Positions 1-9,134 of a stretch of DNA of 64,000 bases are shown in pieces. The notes beneath the pieces were generated by a model. It did not search any database. It saw nothing but the letters and a program-made list of their open reading frames with translations, and was not told the origin of the DNA. How positions within the stretch are numbered: position 1 is the stretch's first letter; each line of letters starts with the position of its first letter. A program made the translations under genes and the position numbers. This stretch comes from Hymenobacter translucens. Its GTDB lineage: Bacteria; Bacteroidota; Bacteroidia; Cytophagales; Hymenobacteraceae. Location: positions 1 to 64,000 of the forward strand of contig NZ_JAJERB010000011.1 in NCBI RefSeq assembly GCF_020685205.1. Direction: 5' to 3'.

Positions 1-1
1 C

Positions 2-1552
2 AGCACCGATGTGTTCGTGGCCAAGTGGGATGCCACGGCCCAGGACTTTACCTGGGCTACCAGCGGCGGCGGCCCGGGCAACGACGATGGCCGGAGCATC
101 GCCGTGAGCGGCACCAACGTGTACGTGACCGGCGTCTTTGCCAGCAACACTAACGCCAGAATCGCCGGGCAGTCGCTGGCCGGGGCGGGGGGCAACGACG
201 CATTCATAGCCAAGTATGTAGATACCAGTACGGGCAGCACCCCAGCCACCAGCTCCTTCGCCAACGGCTGGGCTACCAGCGCCGGCGGCACGGGCAACGA
301 TGTAGGGCTCGACATCGCCGTAAGCGGTACGGGTGTATTCGTGACCGGCGTCTTCAGCAGCAGCACCTTCGCGAGCATCGCCGGGCAGGCGCTGGCCGGC
401 GAGGGCGGCCAGGATGTGTTTGTAGCCAAGTATGTAGATACCAGTACGGGCAGCACCCCGGCCACCAGCTCTTTCGCCAATGGCTGGGCCACCAGCGGTG
501 GTGGCACCGGTAACGACATAGGCCGCGGCATCGCCGTGAGCGGCACGGGCGTGTACGTGACGGGGGACTTCTCCAGCAACACTTTTGCCACCATTGCCGG
601 ACGGGCGCTGGCTGGTGAAGGCAGCCAGGACGCATTCGTGGCCAAGTATGTGGACACGAGCACCGGGAGTACCCCGGCCACCAGCTCCTTTGCGAATGGC
701 TGGGCTACCAGTGGTGGCGGCACGGGCATCGACCTGGGCCGTAGCATTGCCGTAAGCAGCACGAGCGTGTACGTGACCGGCACTTTTACCAGCAATACCT
801 TTGCCGCCATCGCCGGGCAGGCGCTGTCCGGGGCCGGGGGCAACGACGTGTTCTTGGCCAAGTATGTGGACACGAGCACGGGCAGCACCCCGGCCACCAG
901 CTCCTTTGCGAATGGCTGGGCTACCAGCGGTGGCAGCACCGGCAACGACGCAGGCTCTGACATTGCCGTGAGCGGCACGAGCGTGTACGTGACGGGCATT
1001 TTTACCAGCAACGCCAACGCCAGCTTTGCCGGGCAGGCGCTGCCCGGGGCGGGGAGCAACGACGTGTTCTTGGCCAAGTACGTGGACACGAGCACGGGCA
1101 GCACCCCGGCTACCAGCTCTTTCGCCAATGGCTGGGCTACCAGCGGCGGTGGCCCGGGCGCAGATACGGGCCAGAGCATCACCGTGAGCAGCAGCCGCGT
1201 GTACGTTGTGGGCTCCGTGAATCCGCCGGCTACGTTCGGCAGCATCAGCTTTGGCAGCGGCACGAATGGCAGCAACTTCCTGGCCGGATTGCCAGCGACG
1301 ACGACCCTGGCCACGACCAAGGGCAACACTCAGCTGTTGACGCTGTCGCCGAACCCAACCCGCGGCGCAGCCCGGCTCACGGGTATAGCTCCTCACGCTG
1401 CCGTCACGGTACTAGATGCCCTGGGCCGTTCGGTAGCCACAGCTGCTGCCGATGCGGGCGGTACGGCGGACCTTGTGCTGCCCGCAGGGCTGGCCCCGGG
1501 CGTGTACCTGGTGCGCAGCGGCACTCAGATGTGCCGCCTGGTAGTGGAGTAG
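2..1552 (+). CDS. Repetitive T9SS-exported surface protein (5' end outside window)
   Basis: The frame is open to the first base of the window, so this is the C-terminal part of a longer protein; the GTG at 11 is an internal valine. It consists of 72-residue repeats with the pattern GxDxGxxIAVSGTxVYVTGxFxSN, then IAGQALAGxGGNDxFxAKYVDTSTG. This resembles the SBBP-type beta-propeller repeats of Bacteroidota surface proteins. The last 75 residues form a T9SS type A sorting domain: LSPNPTRG, ALGR, LAPGVYLVR and a basic, hydrophobic end. Export through the outer membrane and surface attachment or release are inferred from that domain. The substrate or role is unknown; adhesion is a guess. Confidence 0.85.
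   Translation, partial: STDVFVAKWDATAQDFTWATSGGGPGNDDGRSIAVSGTNVYVTGVFASNTNARIAGQSLAGAGGNDAFIAKYVDTSTGSTPATSSFANGWATSAGGTGNDVGLDIAVSGTGVFVTGVFSSSTFASIAGQALAGEGGQDVFVAKYVDTSTGSTPATSSFANGWATSGGGTGNDIGRGIAVSGTGVYVTGDFSSNTFATIAGRALAGEGSQDAFVAKYVDTSTGSTPATSSFANGWATSGGGTGIDLGRSIAVSSTSVYVTGTFTSNTFAAIAGQALSGAGGNDVFLAKYVDTSTGSTPATSSFANGWATSGGSTGNDAGSDIAVSGTSVYVTGIFTSNANASFAGQALPGAGSNDVFLAKYVDTSTGSTPATSSFANGWATSGGGPGADTGQSITVSSSRVYVVGSVNPPATFGSISFGSGTNGSNFLAGLPATTTLATTKGNTQLLTLSPNPTRGAARLTGIAPHAAVTVLDALGRSVATAAADAGGTADLVLPAGLAPGVYLVRSGTQMCRLVVE
215..1294 (+). repeat. Tandem 216-bp coding repeat, five units
   Basis: The codons for YVDTSTG recur at 215, 431, 647, 863 and 1079, exactly 216 bases (72 codons) apart. 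The boundary segment reads almost identically in every unit, while the middle of each unit varies. The last unit drifts after about 1180. A partial, more divergent unit precedes 215. Confidence 0.95.
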
Positions 1553-1833
1553 CGCCGCTGGGCCGAGGCCAATACGGTGGTGCTTACACCAAGCACGCCT
1601 CACTTAGCCGTCTTCAAGTGTGCTCCACTGCTTAAACTGTCTTAATGCAGCCGGTCCTTTCGGCTGTCTTCTTCGGAATACGACCAGCTCTTTTCTAAAA
1701 GGCAATCCGGTTGGCTCCTTATACAACCTATGCTTGCCTGCACATGCTCAGGGTTCCGGACCAGCGGAGCGTAAGGGGGAGTAGATGTGCCAAGTAAATT
1801 TACCTTTTAGGCCTCTTCAACGCTCCAGCGCCG

Positions 1834-3540
1834 GTGAGACGATTACACCTTTTTTTGGGGTTGCTGCTTTTGAGCCTGACCGTAGGTCAGGCAGCGCACG
1901 CCCAGGCATTTACCCCTATTTCGCAAAGGCTGACGGACTGGTGGTGGAAGCCGGCTGGCACAACCGCGTTCGGGCTGCCCAATGACACGAGCGGGTGGCG
2001 ACCTGCGTCGTGGTGCATCACCGTACTTGACGATCAGCGCAGCCCGGCCCGGCAGATGTGGCTGCGCACCCGGGTGACCATCTCCGAATCCCATCGCCGC
2101 TCCCATGCGATGCTGGTGCTGCGGGGTTGGAGCACGGCCTCGGAGGTGTACTGGGACGGCGAGTTACTTAACCGTAACGGCTGGCTCGGGCCTCAGGGAG
2201 AGCAGCCCGGGAGCTGGCACCAGCAGCTGGCGCTCTCCCCGGCGCGAGCACAAGCCGGCACGCACACCTTGCTCGTGCGCGTGTCCAACGAACAGTTTGC
2301 CGAACGGCCCTGGCAGCCAACTGCTGTCCTCACTACCGGGGCGCTCCACCTGGCCCAGCAGCAAGCGGCGGGTTCTTCCGCGATGCTCATCATCGGGATG
2401 CTGGTAGCTTCGGCCCTGTTCTGCGGGCTGTTGTACGTCGGTTTCGCGCGCCAGCGGTCCTACTTGTCGCTGATTGTCTACTGTGGCTTACACGCCCTGA
2501 TAATCTACGCCGGCTTGCTGGGTGCAGCGCGCGACGCCAGCCCGGCCGAATATTTCCTGTTCGTTCACGACGTCTCGTATCTGGCCCTGCTGGCCAACAA
2601 CCTCTGCCTGCTGACATATCTGGTGCTGGAGTTTCGCCTGCCGCAGGGACGCTGGTGGCTAGCCGGGACCCTGGCGTTTTCGGTCGCGGCGTACGGGTGG
2701 TTGCCCGTGAACCCCCACTTCGTCGTTTTTACGGTGGTGTTGGTGGCGGCCGGGCTGGTGGCCGTGCGGCTGCGGCCCGAAGCCAGCGGCTGGGCCTTGG
2801 CTGGCATCGTAGCCATGGCCGGACTGACTTTCATGGGCTACCTGAGGCTGCTGCCGCTGGCCTACTACTGGGGCATTGTATGCTTCATTGGCATCATGGC
2901 AATTTCCATCGGGCGGCAGCTGGTGCAGCGGTACCGGGAGCAGCAGGAGGCGCAGCTGCGCTCGGTGCGTCTGGAAAACGAGCTGCTGCGCAAGAACATC
3001 CAGCCGCATTTTCTATTTAACACGCTCATGTCCCTGCAGGAGCTGATTGAGGAAAACCCCAAGCAGGCCAATCAACTTATCGACGCGCTGGCCGCCGAAT
3101 TTGAGTTGGTGTCGAGTATCGCCGAGGAAAAACTTATTTCCATCGAAGAAGAGCTGCAAATCTGCCGCACTCACCTCCGGATTATGGGCTTCCGCCGGCA
3201 ATCAGAATTTGTGCTCGAAACCCGCGGCCTGCTCGGCACCGAGCAGGTGCCGCCCGCTACCTTCCAAACACTTATCGAAAACGGCCTGACGCACGGCTAT
3301 GCACAGCGCGGCACAGGTCGCTTTGTGCTGACCAAAGAGCCCCTGGTCCGCGGGGTGCGCTACCGCCTCTTCAACGACAGCGACGCGGCCGCCTGCAGCC
3401 GGCCCGTGGTGGAGGGCACCGGCTCGCGCTACGTTAAGATGCGCCTGGAAGAATCCTTCCCCGGGGCGTGGCACCTGCGCTCCGCCCCGGTGAATGGCGG
3501 CTGGGCCGTGGAAATCGACTTACTGGAACCCTCACGCTAG
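1834..3540 (+). CDS. LytS-type sensor histidine kinase with jelly-roll-like sensor and 7-TM region
   Basis: A GTG start gives a signal peptide (residues 1-25, ending HAQA). A periplasmic region follows (about 30-185); its stretch LVLRGWSTASEVYWDGELL resembles the sugar-binding fold of glycoside hydrolase family 2 and 7TMR-DISM sensors. Hydrophobic segments fill about 190-365, then a His_kinase domain with phospho-acceptor H392 in IQPHFLFN. The ATP-binding N-box has N483 (LIENGLTHG). The usual GxGLGLxN loop is reduced to GTGSRYVKMRLEE, so ATP binding may be weakened. The gene ends four bases before its cognate LytTR regulator. The signal sensed is unknown. No upstream ATG gives a better start. 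Confidence 0.85.
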   Translation: MRRLHLFLGLLLLSLTVGQAAHAQAFTPISQRLTDWWWKPAGTTAFGLPNDTSGWRPASWCITVLDDQRSPARQMWLRTRVTISESHRRSHAMLVLRGWSTASEVYWDGELLNRNGWLGPQGEQPGSWHQQLALSPARAQAGTHTLLVRVSNEQFAERPWQPTAVLTTGALHLAQQQAAGSSAMLIIGMLVASALFCGLLYVGFARQRSYLSLIVYCGLHALIIYAGLLGAARDASPAEYFLFVHDVSYLALLANNLCLLTYLVLEFRLPQGRWWLAGTLAFSVAAYGWLPVNPHFVVFTVVLVAAGLVAVRLRPEASGWALAGIVAMAGLTFMGYLRLLPLAYYWGIVCFIGIMAISIGRQLVQRYREQQEAQLRSVRLENELLRKNIQPHFLFNTLMSLQELIEENPKQANQLIDALAAEFELVSSIAEEKLISIEEELQICRTHLRIMGFRRQSEFVLETRGLLGTEQVPPATFQTLIENGLTHGYAQRGTGRFVLTKEPLVRGVRYRLFNDSDAAACSRPVVEGTGSRYVKMRLEESFPGAWHLRSAPVNGGWAVEIDLLEPSR

Positions 3541-3544
3541 CGCC

Positions 3545-4243
3545 ATGCGTGTGCTCATTGTCGAAGACGAAGCCTTGGTGGCGAGCCGCATCGTACGCTT
3601 GCTGCGCGAGGTTCTGGGCGAGCGGCTTAGTAGCGTGGCCGTGCAGCATTCGCTTGACAGCGCCCAGTTCTTTCTGCAGGATACGCCCATTGACCTGCTG
3701 CTGCTCGACCTGAACCTGAACGGGCAGGACGGCTTTAACTTGCTGCAACAGGCCGTGGCCGGCTCCTTTCATACGATTGTCGTTTCGGCCAACCAGCAGC
3801 GGGCCATCGAGGCCTTCGACTATGGCGTGCTGGACTTCGTGGGCAAGCCCGTGACGGCGGAGCGGCTGCAAAAGGCCCTGGCCCGCTTCGGCCACCGCGA
3901 GCTCCGCGCCGCTGCGCCGCTCAAATACCTGGCCCTACGCCGCCGCCAGGCCATCCGGCTGCTTGACATCGGCGAGGTCCTCTTCATCAAGGGAGCCGGT
4001 ATCTATTCCGAGCTGCACCTGCGCAACGGCAGCGTGGAGCTGCACGACAAGTCGCTGCAACGCCTCCAGGAGGTATTGCCACCGGATTTCCAGCGCGTGC
4101 ACAAGTCCTACATCGTGCGGCTGGTGGACGTGCGAAAGCTGCTCAGCCACGGCTCCAGCAAGTACGAGCTGGAACTTCGCAACGGCACCCTGCTGCCGGT
4201 CGGACGTGAACGGTATAAGGAATTAAAACAGGTGCTGGGCTAA
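3545..4243 (+). CDS. LytTR-family response regulator
   Basis: This protein of 232 residues has a receiver domain (about 1-120). Acidic residues sit in VEDE, the phosphorylatable aspartate is D55 in LLLLDLNLNGQDGF, and the conserved lysine lies in VGKPVT. A LytTR DNA-binding domain follows (about 130-230; DFQRVHKSYIVRL). The ATG at 3545 begins MRVLIVEDE, the canonical receiver start, so the longer reading from 3494 is rejected. It is co-transcribed with the kinase that stops at 3540. The receptor gene at 4452 is a possible target by position only. Confidence 0.9.
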   Translation: MRVLIVEDEALVASRIVRLLREVLGERLSSVAVQHSLDSAQFFLQDTPIDLLLLDLNLNGQDGFNLLQQAVAGSFHTIVVSANQQRAIEAFDYGVLDFVGKPVTAERLQKALARFGHRELRAAAPLKYLALRRRQAIRLLDIGEVLFIKGAGIYSELHLRNGSVELHDKSLQRLQEVLPPDFQRVHKSYIVRLVDVRKLLSHGSSKYELELRNGTLLPVGRERYKELKQVLG

Positions 4244-4255
4244 ACGCGGCAGGTG

Positions 4256-4291
4256 CAAGCCCGGCGTCGGCTTAGCCAGGCGCCGGGCTTG
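4256..4291 (+). terminator. Hairpin downstream of the LytTR regulator
   Basis: Perfect 11-bp arms (4256-4266 and 4281-4291, GC-rich) lie 13 bases after the stop. There is no T-run, so terminator function is tentative. Confidence 0.5.
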
Positions 4292-4377
4292 GCAGGACCG
4301 GGAAAAGGATTGTTGAAACCGACAAGCCCGATCTCGGGGACGTGGCCGGGAGCCTTTGGTAAGGAAATAGCGCCGTT

Positions 4378-4389
4378 CATTAGCTAATG
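4378..4389. promoter_or_regulatory. 12-bp perfect palindrome, candidate operator
   Basis: CATTAGCTAATG reads identically on both strands. It lies 24 bases upstream of the TAGGTTTG promoter element of the receptor gene. The bound factor is unknown; the LytTR regulator just upstream is one candidate. Confidence 0.35.
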
Positions 4390-4413
4390 CTGGCGACAGG
4401 GCAAGTGAGCGAA

Positions 4414-4421
4414 TAGGTTTG
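4414..4421 (+). promoter_or_regulatory. Candidate -7 element (TAGGTTTG)
   Basis: It matches the Bacteroidota TAnnTTTG consensus and sits 30 bases before the ATG at 4452. No clear -33 TTG was seen at the right spacing. Confidence 0.45.
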
Positions 4422-4451
4422 GCACAGTTCCCACCTTTCCCGCTGGCCTTT

Positions 4452-7130
4452 ATGAAAATCTTCTCTGCTCAGCCCCTGGCCCACGTCCTGACCGCCGGTA
4501 GCAAAAAAGCAAGGAACGCTCACTTTCTGCCGCTACTAGCGCTGGCCGCTATTCTCACGACTGAAGCAGCGGCCCAGGCACCGGCCGCCCCGGCGTCCAG
4601 GCCGGCAGGCGGCCCTGCTGGTAGTCCGACCGGCGCAACGGGCGGAGCTGCCGTGCCGCCGGTGCTGAACACGCTTCCAGCGCCGCGGGGCAACGGCCGC
4701 ATTAGCGGCGTGGTGCTGGACGGCGCCACCAAAAAGCCGGTGGAGTTTGCCACCGTGGCCCTGCTGCCGGCCAGTGGCGAGAAGCCGGTAGACGGCACCG
4801 TGGCCGACGGCAAAGGCCGCTTTACCCTCAAGGGCCTGGCCCCGGGCGCGTACCGGCTGCAGTTCAGCTTCCTCGGCTACAGCACCGTGACGCAGCCGGT
4901 GGTAACGCTGGCGGACAGCCAAATGCTGGTAGACCTGGGCAGCGTAGAGCTGAAGGCAACCGCCCAGAAGCTGAACGAAGTAACGGTGACCGGCGAGCGG
5001 CCCATGGTGGAAAGCAAGCCTGACCGCCTGGTGTACAACGCCGCCCAGGACGCCAGCAACCAAGGCGGCACCGCGGCCGACGTGCTGCGCAAAGCCCCCA
5101 TGGTAAGCGTGGACCCCGACGGCAACCTGCAGCTGCGCGGCTCGGGCAACGTGACCATCCTCATCAACGGCAAGCCCTCGGCCGTAGTGGCGGGCGACGT
5201 GGCCACAGCCCTTAAGCAGCTGCCCGCCGACCAGATCAAGAGCGTAGAAGTAATCACCTCGCCCTCCGCCAGGTACGACGGTGAAGGCTCGGCCGGCATT
5301 ATCAACATTGTGCTGAAGGAAAACAACCTGCAGGGGGTGAATGGCAGCGCCGGCCTGGCCCTGGGCACCCGCAACTCCAACGCCAACGTAACCCTGAACG
5401 TCCGCAGAGGCAGGCTGGGCCTGAACGCCGCACTGAATGGTGGGGCTTTCTACGCCCCCCGGGCCCTGGAAGCGAGTCGGGTGGACCGCGACGTGCTCAC
5501 GGTGGTGAACGGACAGTCGCTGCGCACAACGGGCCGCCTGTTTCAGCGCAACGATGCCCGGGGAATGGGCATCGGCAGCCAGGGGCGTATTGGCCTGGAA
5601 TACGAGCCCGCTCCCAACCACGCCCTTAGCCTGACTTTCAGCTCGGCCCTGCTCACCAACCGCTTTGACATCGACGTCCACAACCGTTACACCCTGGACC
5701 AGGGGCAGCCAACAACTGCCCACCCGCTGTTTGGTAACTACACCCGCGAGCAGGTAGTAAGTAATGCCGTGCGCACCTACGACCTGATGGGTGCCTATAC
5801 GCGCAGCTTCGGCGCCAAAAGCCGCCGCGAGTGGACCGTACTGGCCCAGCATAGCCGCAACCGCCGGCACGCCGAATACGACGTGACGCAGTTCCCCCTC
5901 CAAAACCCCGACTTCAACAACCCTCAGTACCGCGAGCAAAGCCCTAGCCTGGCCCGCAACCTCGAAACGACCCTGCAAACCGACTACGTGCACCCGCTGG
6001 GAGAAAAGCAGACCGTAGAAGTGGGTGCCAAGATGATTCAGCGCCTGGTGTTCAGCGACTACGAGGTGTTCCGTACCAACCTGGGTACCGGTGCCTACGG
6101 CCTCGAGCCCGGTCTGACCAACAAGTTCGATTACGACCAGGACGTGTTGGCCGGCTACGCCACGTACGGCACCAGCCTGGGCAAGAAATACAGTGCGCGC
6201 TTAGGTGCCCGCGTAGAGCGCACCGACCTGCGTGGCAACTTCCAGAACCAGGAAAGCGAGTTCCGAGTGGGCTACAGCAACGTGCTGCCTAACCTGGCCC
6301 TCACGCGCACGCTCAGGCAGCCGGGCTCCTCACTGCGGGCGACGTACTCGCGCCGCATCCAGCGCCCCAGCATCTTCTACCTTAACCCGTACCGCAACGA
6401 GTCGGACCCGCGCAGCATTCAGCAGGGCAATCCCAGGCTGGACGCCGAGTTCACGGATAACTACGAACTGAACTGGAGCACTTTCGTCAAGGGCGCTAGT
6501 ATCAACGTATCGGGGTACGCAAGGCTGACCAACAACGCTATCGAGCAGGTATATACCACCGACAAATCCGGCCGGGTGCTCTCCACTTTTGGCAACGTGG
6601 CCCGCAACCAGACCTACGGCCTGAACCTGTTCGCCTCGGCCAAGCACCTGCCCAAGTGGAACATCAGCGGCAATCTCAGTGCTTACTACGTCTACCTCAG
6701 CAGCCCAGTGCTGAACACCAGCAACCGTGGCATGGTGTACTCGGCCAACCTCAACACAGGCTACCAGCTGGGCAGGGGGTTTAGTGCCCGCGTGTTTGCC
6801 ATGGTCAACTCCCCTCGCATCCAGCTGCAGGGCCGCAACTCGCCCTGGCAGACGTACTCGCTGAGCCTCCGCAAAGATCTGTGGAAGGGCAAAGGCGACC
6901 TGACCATGAATGCTGACAACCTCCTGAACCGCTACGTTCGGCTCGCCAATACTTTTGAAAACGGCCAGTCCATGTCAGCTAACACCACCTACGTGTACAA
7001 CCGCGGCGTGCGGGTGGCCGTGGCCTATCGTTTTGGCAAGGTGGAAAACAAGCCCAGCCGTCCCAAGCGCAGCATCCGCAACGACGACCAAAAAGCCGGC
7101 GAGGGCGAGACCGATCAAGGTAGTAACTAA
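4452..7130 (+). CDS. TonB-linked outer-membrane beta-barrel receptor (OMP_b-brl_3 type)
   Basis: The protein has 892 residues from the ATG at 4452. Its N-terminus MKIFSAQ leads to a hydrophobic segment ending AAAQ. A Pro/Ala/Gly-rich linker comes next, then a carboxypeptidase-regulatory-like beta domain (about 80-165; GRISGVVLDGATKKPVEFATV). A plug domain follows (about 175-290; LNEVTVTGERP, then GSGNVTILINGKP), and then a long barrel rich in aromatic and polar alternation. This architecture belongs to the outer-membrane beta-barrel family of Bacteroidota. No SusD partner follows, so it is not a typical SusC. The substrate cannot be read from the sequence. The candidate -7 element at 4414 argues for this start over an in-frame start at 4419. 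Confidence 0.85.
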   Translation: MKIFSAQPLAHVLTAGSKKARNAHFLPLLALAAILTTEAAAQAPAAPASRPAGGPAGSPTGATGGAAVPPVLNTLPAPRGNGRISGVVLDGATKKPVEFATVALLPASGEKPVDGTVADGKGRFTLKGLAPGAYRLQFSFLGYSTVTQPVVTLADSQMLVDLGSVELKATAQKLNEVTVTGERPMVESKPDRLVYNAAQDASNQGGTAADVLRKAPMVSVDPDGNLQLRGSGNVTILINGKPSAVVAGDVATALKQLPADQIKSVEVITSPSARYDGEGSAGIINIVLKENNLQGVNGSAGLALGTRNSNANVTLNVRRGRLGLNAALNGGAFYAPRALEASRVDRDVLTVVNGQSLRTTGRLFQRNDARGMGIGSQGRIGLEYEPAPNHALSLTFSSALLTNRFDIDVHNRYTLDQGQPTTAHPLFGNYTREQVVSNAVRTYDLMGAYTRSFGAKSRREWTVLAQHSRNRRHAEYDVTQFPLQNPDFNNPQYREQSPSLARNLETTLQTDYVHPLGEKQTVEVGAKMIQRLVFSDYEVFRTNLGTGAYGLEPGLTNKFDYDQDVLAGYATYGTSLGKKYSARLGARVERTDLRGNFQNQESEFRVGYSNVLPNLALTRTLRQPGSSLRATYSRRIQRPSIFYLNPYRNESDPRSIQQGNPRLDAEFTDNYELNWSTFVKGASINVSGYARLTNNAIEQVYTTDKSGRVLSTFGNVARNQTYGLNLFASAKHLPKWNISGNLSAYYVYLSSPVLNTSNRGMVYSANLNTGYQLGRGFSARVFAMVNSPRIQLQGRNSPWQTYSLSLRKDLWKGKGDLTMNADNLLNRYVRLANTFENGQSMSANTTYVYNRGVRVAVAYRFGKVENKPSRPKRSIRNDDQKAGEGETDQGSN

Positions 7131-7343
7131 GCATTGCCATCGCCCAGTGAGAGGATCGTGCGCACCGCCGCTTGCCGGGCTGCGAGATTTGAGCCGGACT
7201 GACCCTGGCGGGCAGTAGCGACTTGGTAGTAGCGGGGGCTCAGCCAAGCTCTTCCCGCAGAAAGCAGTCTGTGCCGATACGTCCGGCTAGGTAAAGCCAC
7301 CCTGATTCAGCCATTAGTCTGATTAACCAGCTACTTTTCCTGC

Positions 7344-8435
7344 ATGAAGAAAAGGCTGATCGGTGCCCTGGTATTACTTAGCTCGGCTGGTGCCGCTCAG
7401 CAGCCGCTGGCTCCGGACACAGCCACCACGCCCCCGAACCCGCTGGCGCTGTACGGGGCGGTAGACGCCTACTACGGGTTCGACTTCAACCGCGCCCCGG
7501 GGCAGGACCGGCCAGCCTTTCTGTATTCCCACAACCGGCAGAACGAGTTTGCCATAAACCACGCGGTAGCCGGGCTACGGTACCAGGATGAGCGGGTCCG
7601 CGGAGCTGTTGGCCTGCAAGCCGGCACCTACGTGAGCGCGAACTACGCAGCGGAAGACCCCGCGGTACGCCTGCTCTACGAAGCTTACGCGGGCTTCCGG
7701 CCCTTCCGCCGGGCCTGGCTCGACGCCGGTATTTTTGCTTCCCACATCGGCTTTGAGTCGGCCATCAGCCAGGAGAACTGGACGCTGAGCCCGTCGCTGA
7801 TGGCTGAAAACTCGCCTTACTATGAAGCGGGTGTGCGCCTGGCCTACGAAATAAGCCCCCGACTAACCGTGACCGGGCTGGTTTTAAACGGCTGGCAGAA
7901 CATCCGGGAAACCAACCAGGGGAAGGCCTTGGGCACGCAGGTGCAGTGGACGCCGGCTCCCAGATGGCGACTTAACTCCAGCACCTTCGTGGGCAACGAG
8001 GCGCCAGTGGATGCGCCCACGCGCCGGCGCTATTTTCACGACTTCCACGCGCGCTACTCCCCTACCGACCAGCTTAGCCTGGCGCTGGTGTTCGACGTAG
8101 GCTGGCAGCAGTGCGCCGTCGGCCGGGGGGATGTCTGGCATACCGGAGCGCTGCTTGGGCGCTACGCTTTCACGAAAGCGTGGGCCTTTGCCGCCCGGGC
8201 CGAGTATTACCAGGCCGAGCGCGGTGTTATTATCAATGCGGCCCTGCCCGCCGGTTCCGCTCCGGTAGCAGCGCTGGTGGGCGCATCGCTCAACCTGGAC
8301 TACGCGCCTACGCCCCGGGTGCTGGCCCGGGTAGAGGGCCGGATCCTACGCGCTGAAGCCCTTGTTTTTCCCCAGCACAGCGGGCCGGGCCGGAACTACC
8401 CTAACCTGACCTCTTCCCTGGCTTTTTCCTTTTGA
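7344..8435 (+). CDS. Outer-membrane porin, BBP2/OmpL-like
   Basis: This protein of 363 residues has a short signal peptide (MKKRLIGALVLLSSAGAAQ). A Pro/Thr linker leads into a barrel of alternating residues opening ALYGAVDAYYGFDFN and ending in phenylalanine (SLAFSF), the usual outer-membrane beta-signal. The conserved-looking stretches NEFAINHAVAGLRY and AGIFASHIGFES fit the putative beta-barrel porin-2 family. It is probably a general or anion/solute porin. It ends tail to tail with the gene at 8446, ten bases apart, with no hairpin between. Confidence 0.75.
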   Translation: MKKRLIGALVLLSSAGAAQQPLAPDTATTPPNPLALYGAVDAYYGFDFNRAPGQDRPAFLYSHNRQNEFAINHAVAGLRYQDERVRGAVGLQAGTYVSANYAAEDPAVRLLYEAYAGFRPFRRAWLDAGIFASHIGFESAISQENWTLSPSLMAENSPYYEAGVRLAYEISPRLTVTGLVLNGWQNIRETNQGKALGTQVQWTPAPRWRLNSSTFVGNEAPVDAPTRRRYFHDFHARYSPTDQLSLALVFDVGWQQCAVGRGDVWHTGALLGRYAFTKAWAFAARAEYYQAERGVIINAALPAGSAPVAALVGASLNLDYAPTPRVLARVEGRILRAEALVFPQHSGPGRNYPNLTSSLAFSF

Positions 8436-8445
8436 TCAACGAAGG

Positions 8446-8865
8446 CTATGGGTCGTCGCGACGCTGGGCCAGCCAGGCATTGGCTTCGCCTTCGTCGATA
8501 AAGCGGGCAAACTGAAACGACGACTCTCCGGCCGGCGGCTGACTTTCGGGTTGCTGAGCCACCGCGTGTAAGTGGTCGGGCAGCACCAGAAACGACACGT
8601 ACAGAGAGCCGCTCAGCTCCCGCTGCAACGCCGGCAGAAACCGGCTGACCACCCACTCGGGCCCGTTCAGGCTCCGGTCGGTACGGCGGCGGGAGTCAAT
8701 CAGCCAGTGCCGGCAGCCGTGTTCCATAGCTGCCTGGCGCAGGGCATCGTAGCCGTCCTGCATCTCCGGGTCCGACACGGAACGCAGCCACCGGCCCACC
8801 AGCAGCCGATTGTCGGGCCGGTAGGTGATGTGCAGAAAGCTGGCGGGCGCAGAAGGCTGGTTCAT
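8446..8865 (-). CDS. Conserved hypothetical protein, 139 aa
   Basis: A soluble protein with no signal peptide. The order of elements (ITYRPDNRLLVGRWLR, a helix around GYDALRQAAMEHGCRHWLIDSRRR, then SLYVSFLVLPD) resembles the SpoIIAA/STAS-like proteins of unknown function common in Hymenobacter. That resemblance is from memory, not from a search. It is transcribed alone on the minus strand. A long region shared with the divergent reductase gene lies upstream. Confidence 0.6.
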   Translation of the reverse strand: MNQPSAPASFLHITYRPDNRLLVGRWLRSVSDPEMQDGYDALRQAAMEHGCRHWLIDSRRRTDRSLNGPEWVVSRFLPALQRELSGSLYVSFLVLPDHLHAVAQQPESQPPAGESSFQFARFIDEGEANAWLAQRRDDP

Positions 8866-8993
8866 GAACCGGACTAGAATAGAAAGACAGCGTGCAAGCC
8901 CGGTGGCTCACAACCGGCTAAAGCTACACATCTGCTCTTCGCCAGTCCATTCGGAAGCCGCAAATTCCGGCCCGCTTTCACCCGGGGCTGGCA

Positions 8994-9102
8994 ATTCAGC
9001 CGGCGTCAAACACTTCGCCCCATTCATACTGCACTCTAACCAACTGACCTTCACACCCCTTCTTTACTTATTTACGGCGGGCGGGAAGGGCGCCGGCTGA
9101 AT
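8994..9102. repeat. Spaced 12-bp inverted repeat in a divergent promoter region
   Basis: ATTCAGCCGGCG (8994-9005) and its exact complement (9091-9102) bracket 85 bases between divergent genes at 8865 and 9135. The rest of this 269-base gap shows nothing recognisable. Confidence 0.4.
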
Positions 9103-9134
9103 CACGTTATTTAGCAGAGCCTTTACCGCCGCCT

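Noticed and set aside
215..1294. CRISPR-like array
   Set aside because: The units are 216 bp, coding, in frame and inside an exported protein.
4536..5993. Long minus-strand frame opposite the receptor gene
   Set aside because: The plus frame has plug and barrel motifs; the minus frame is a composition shadow with no domain.
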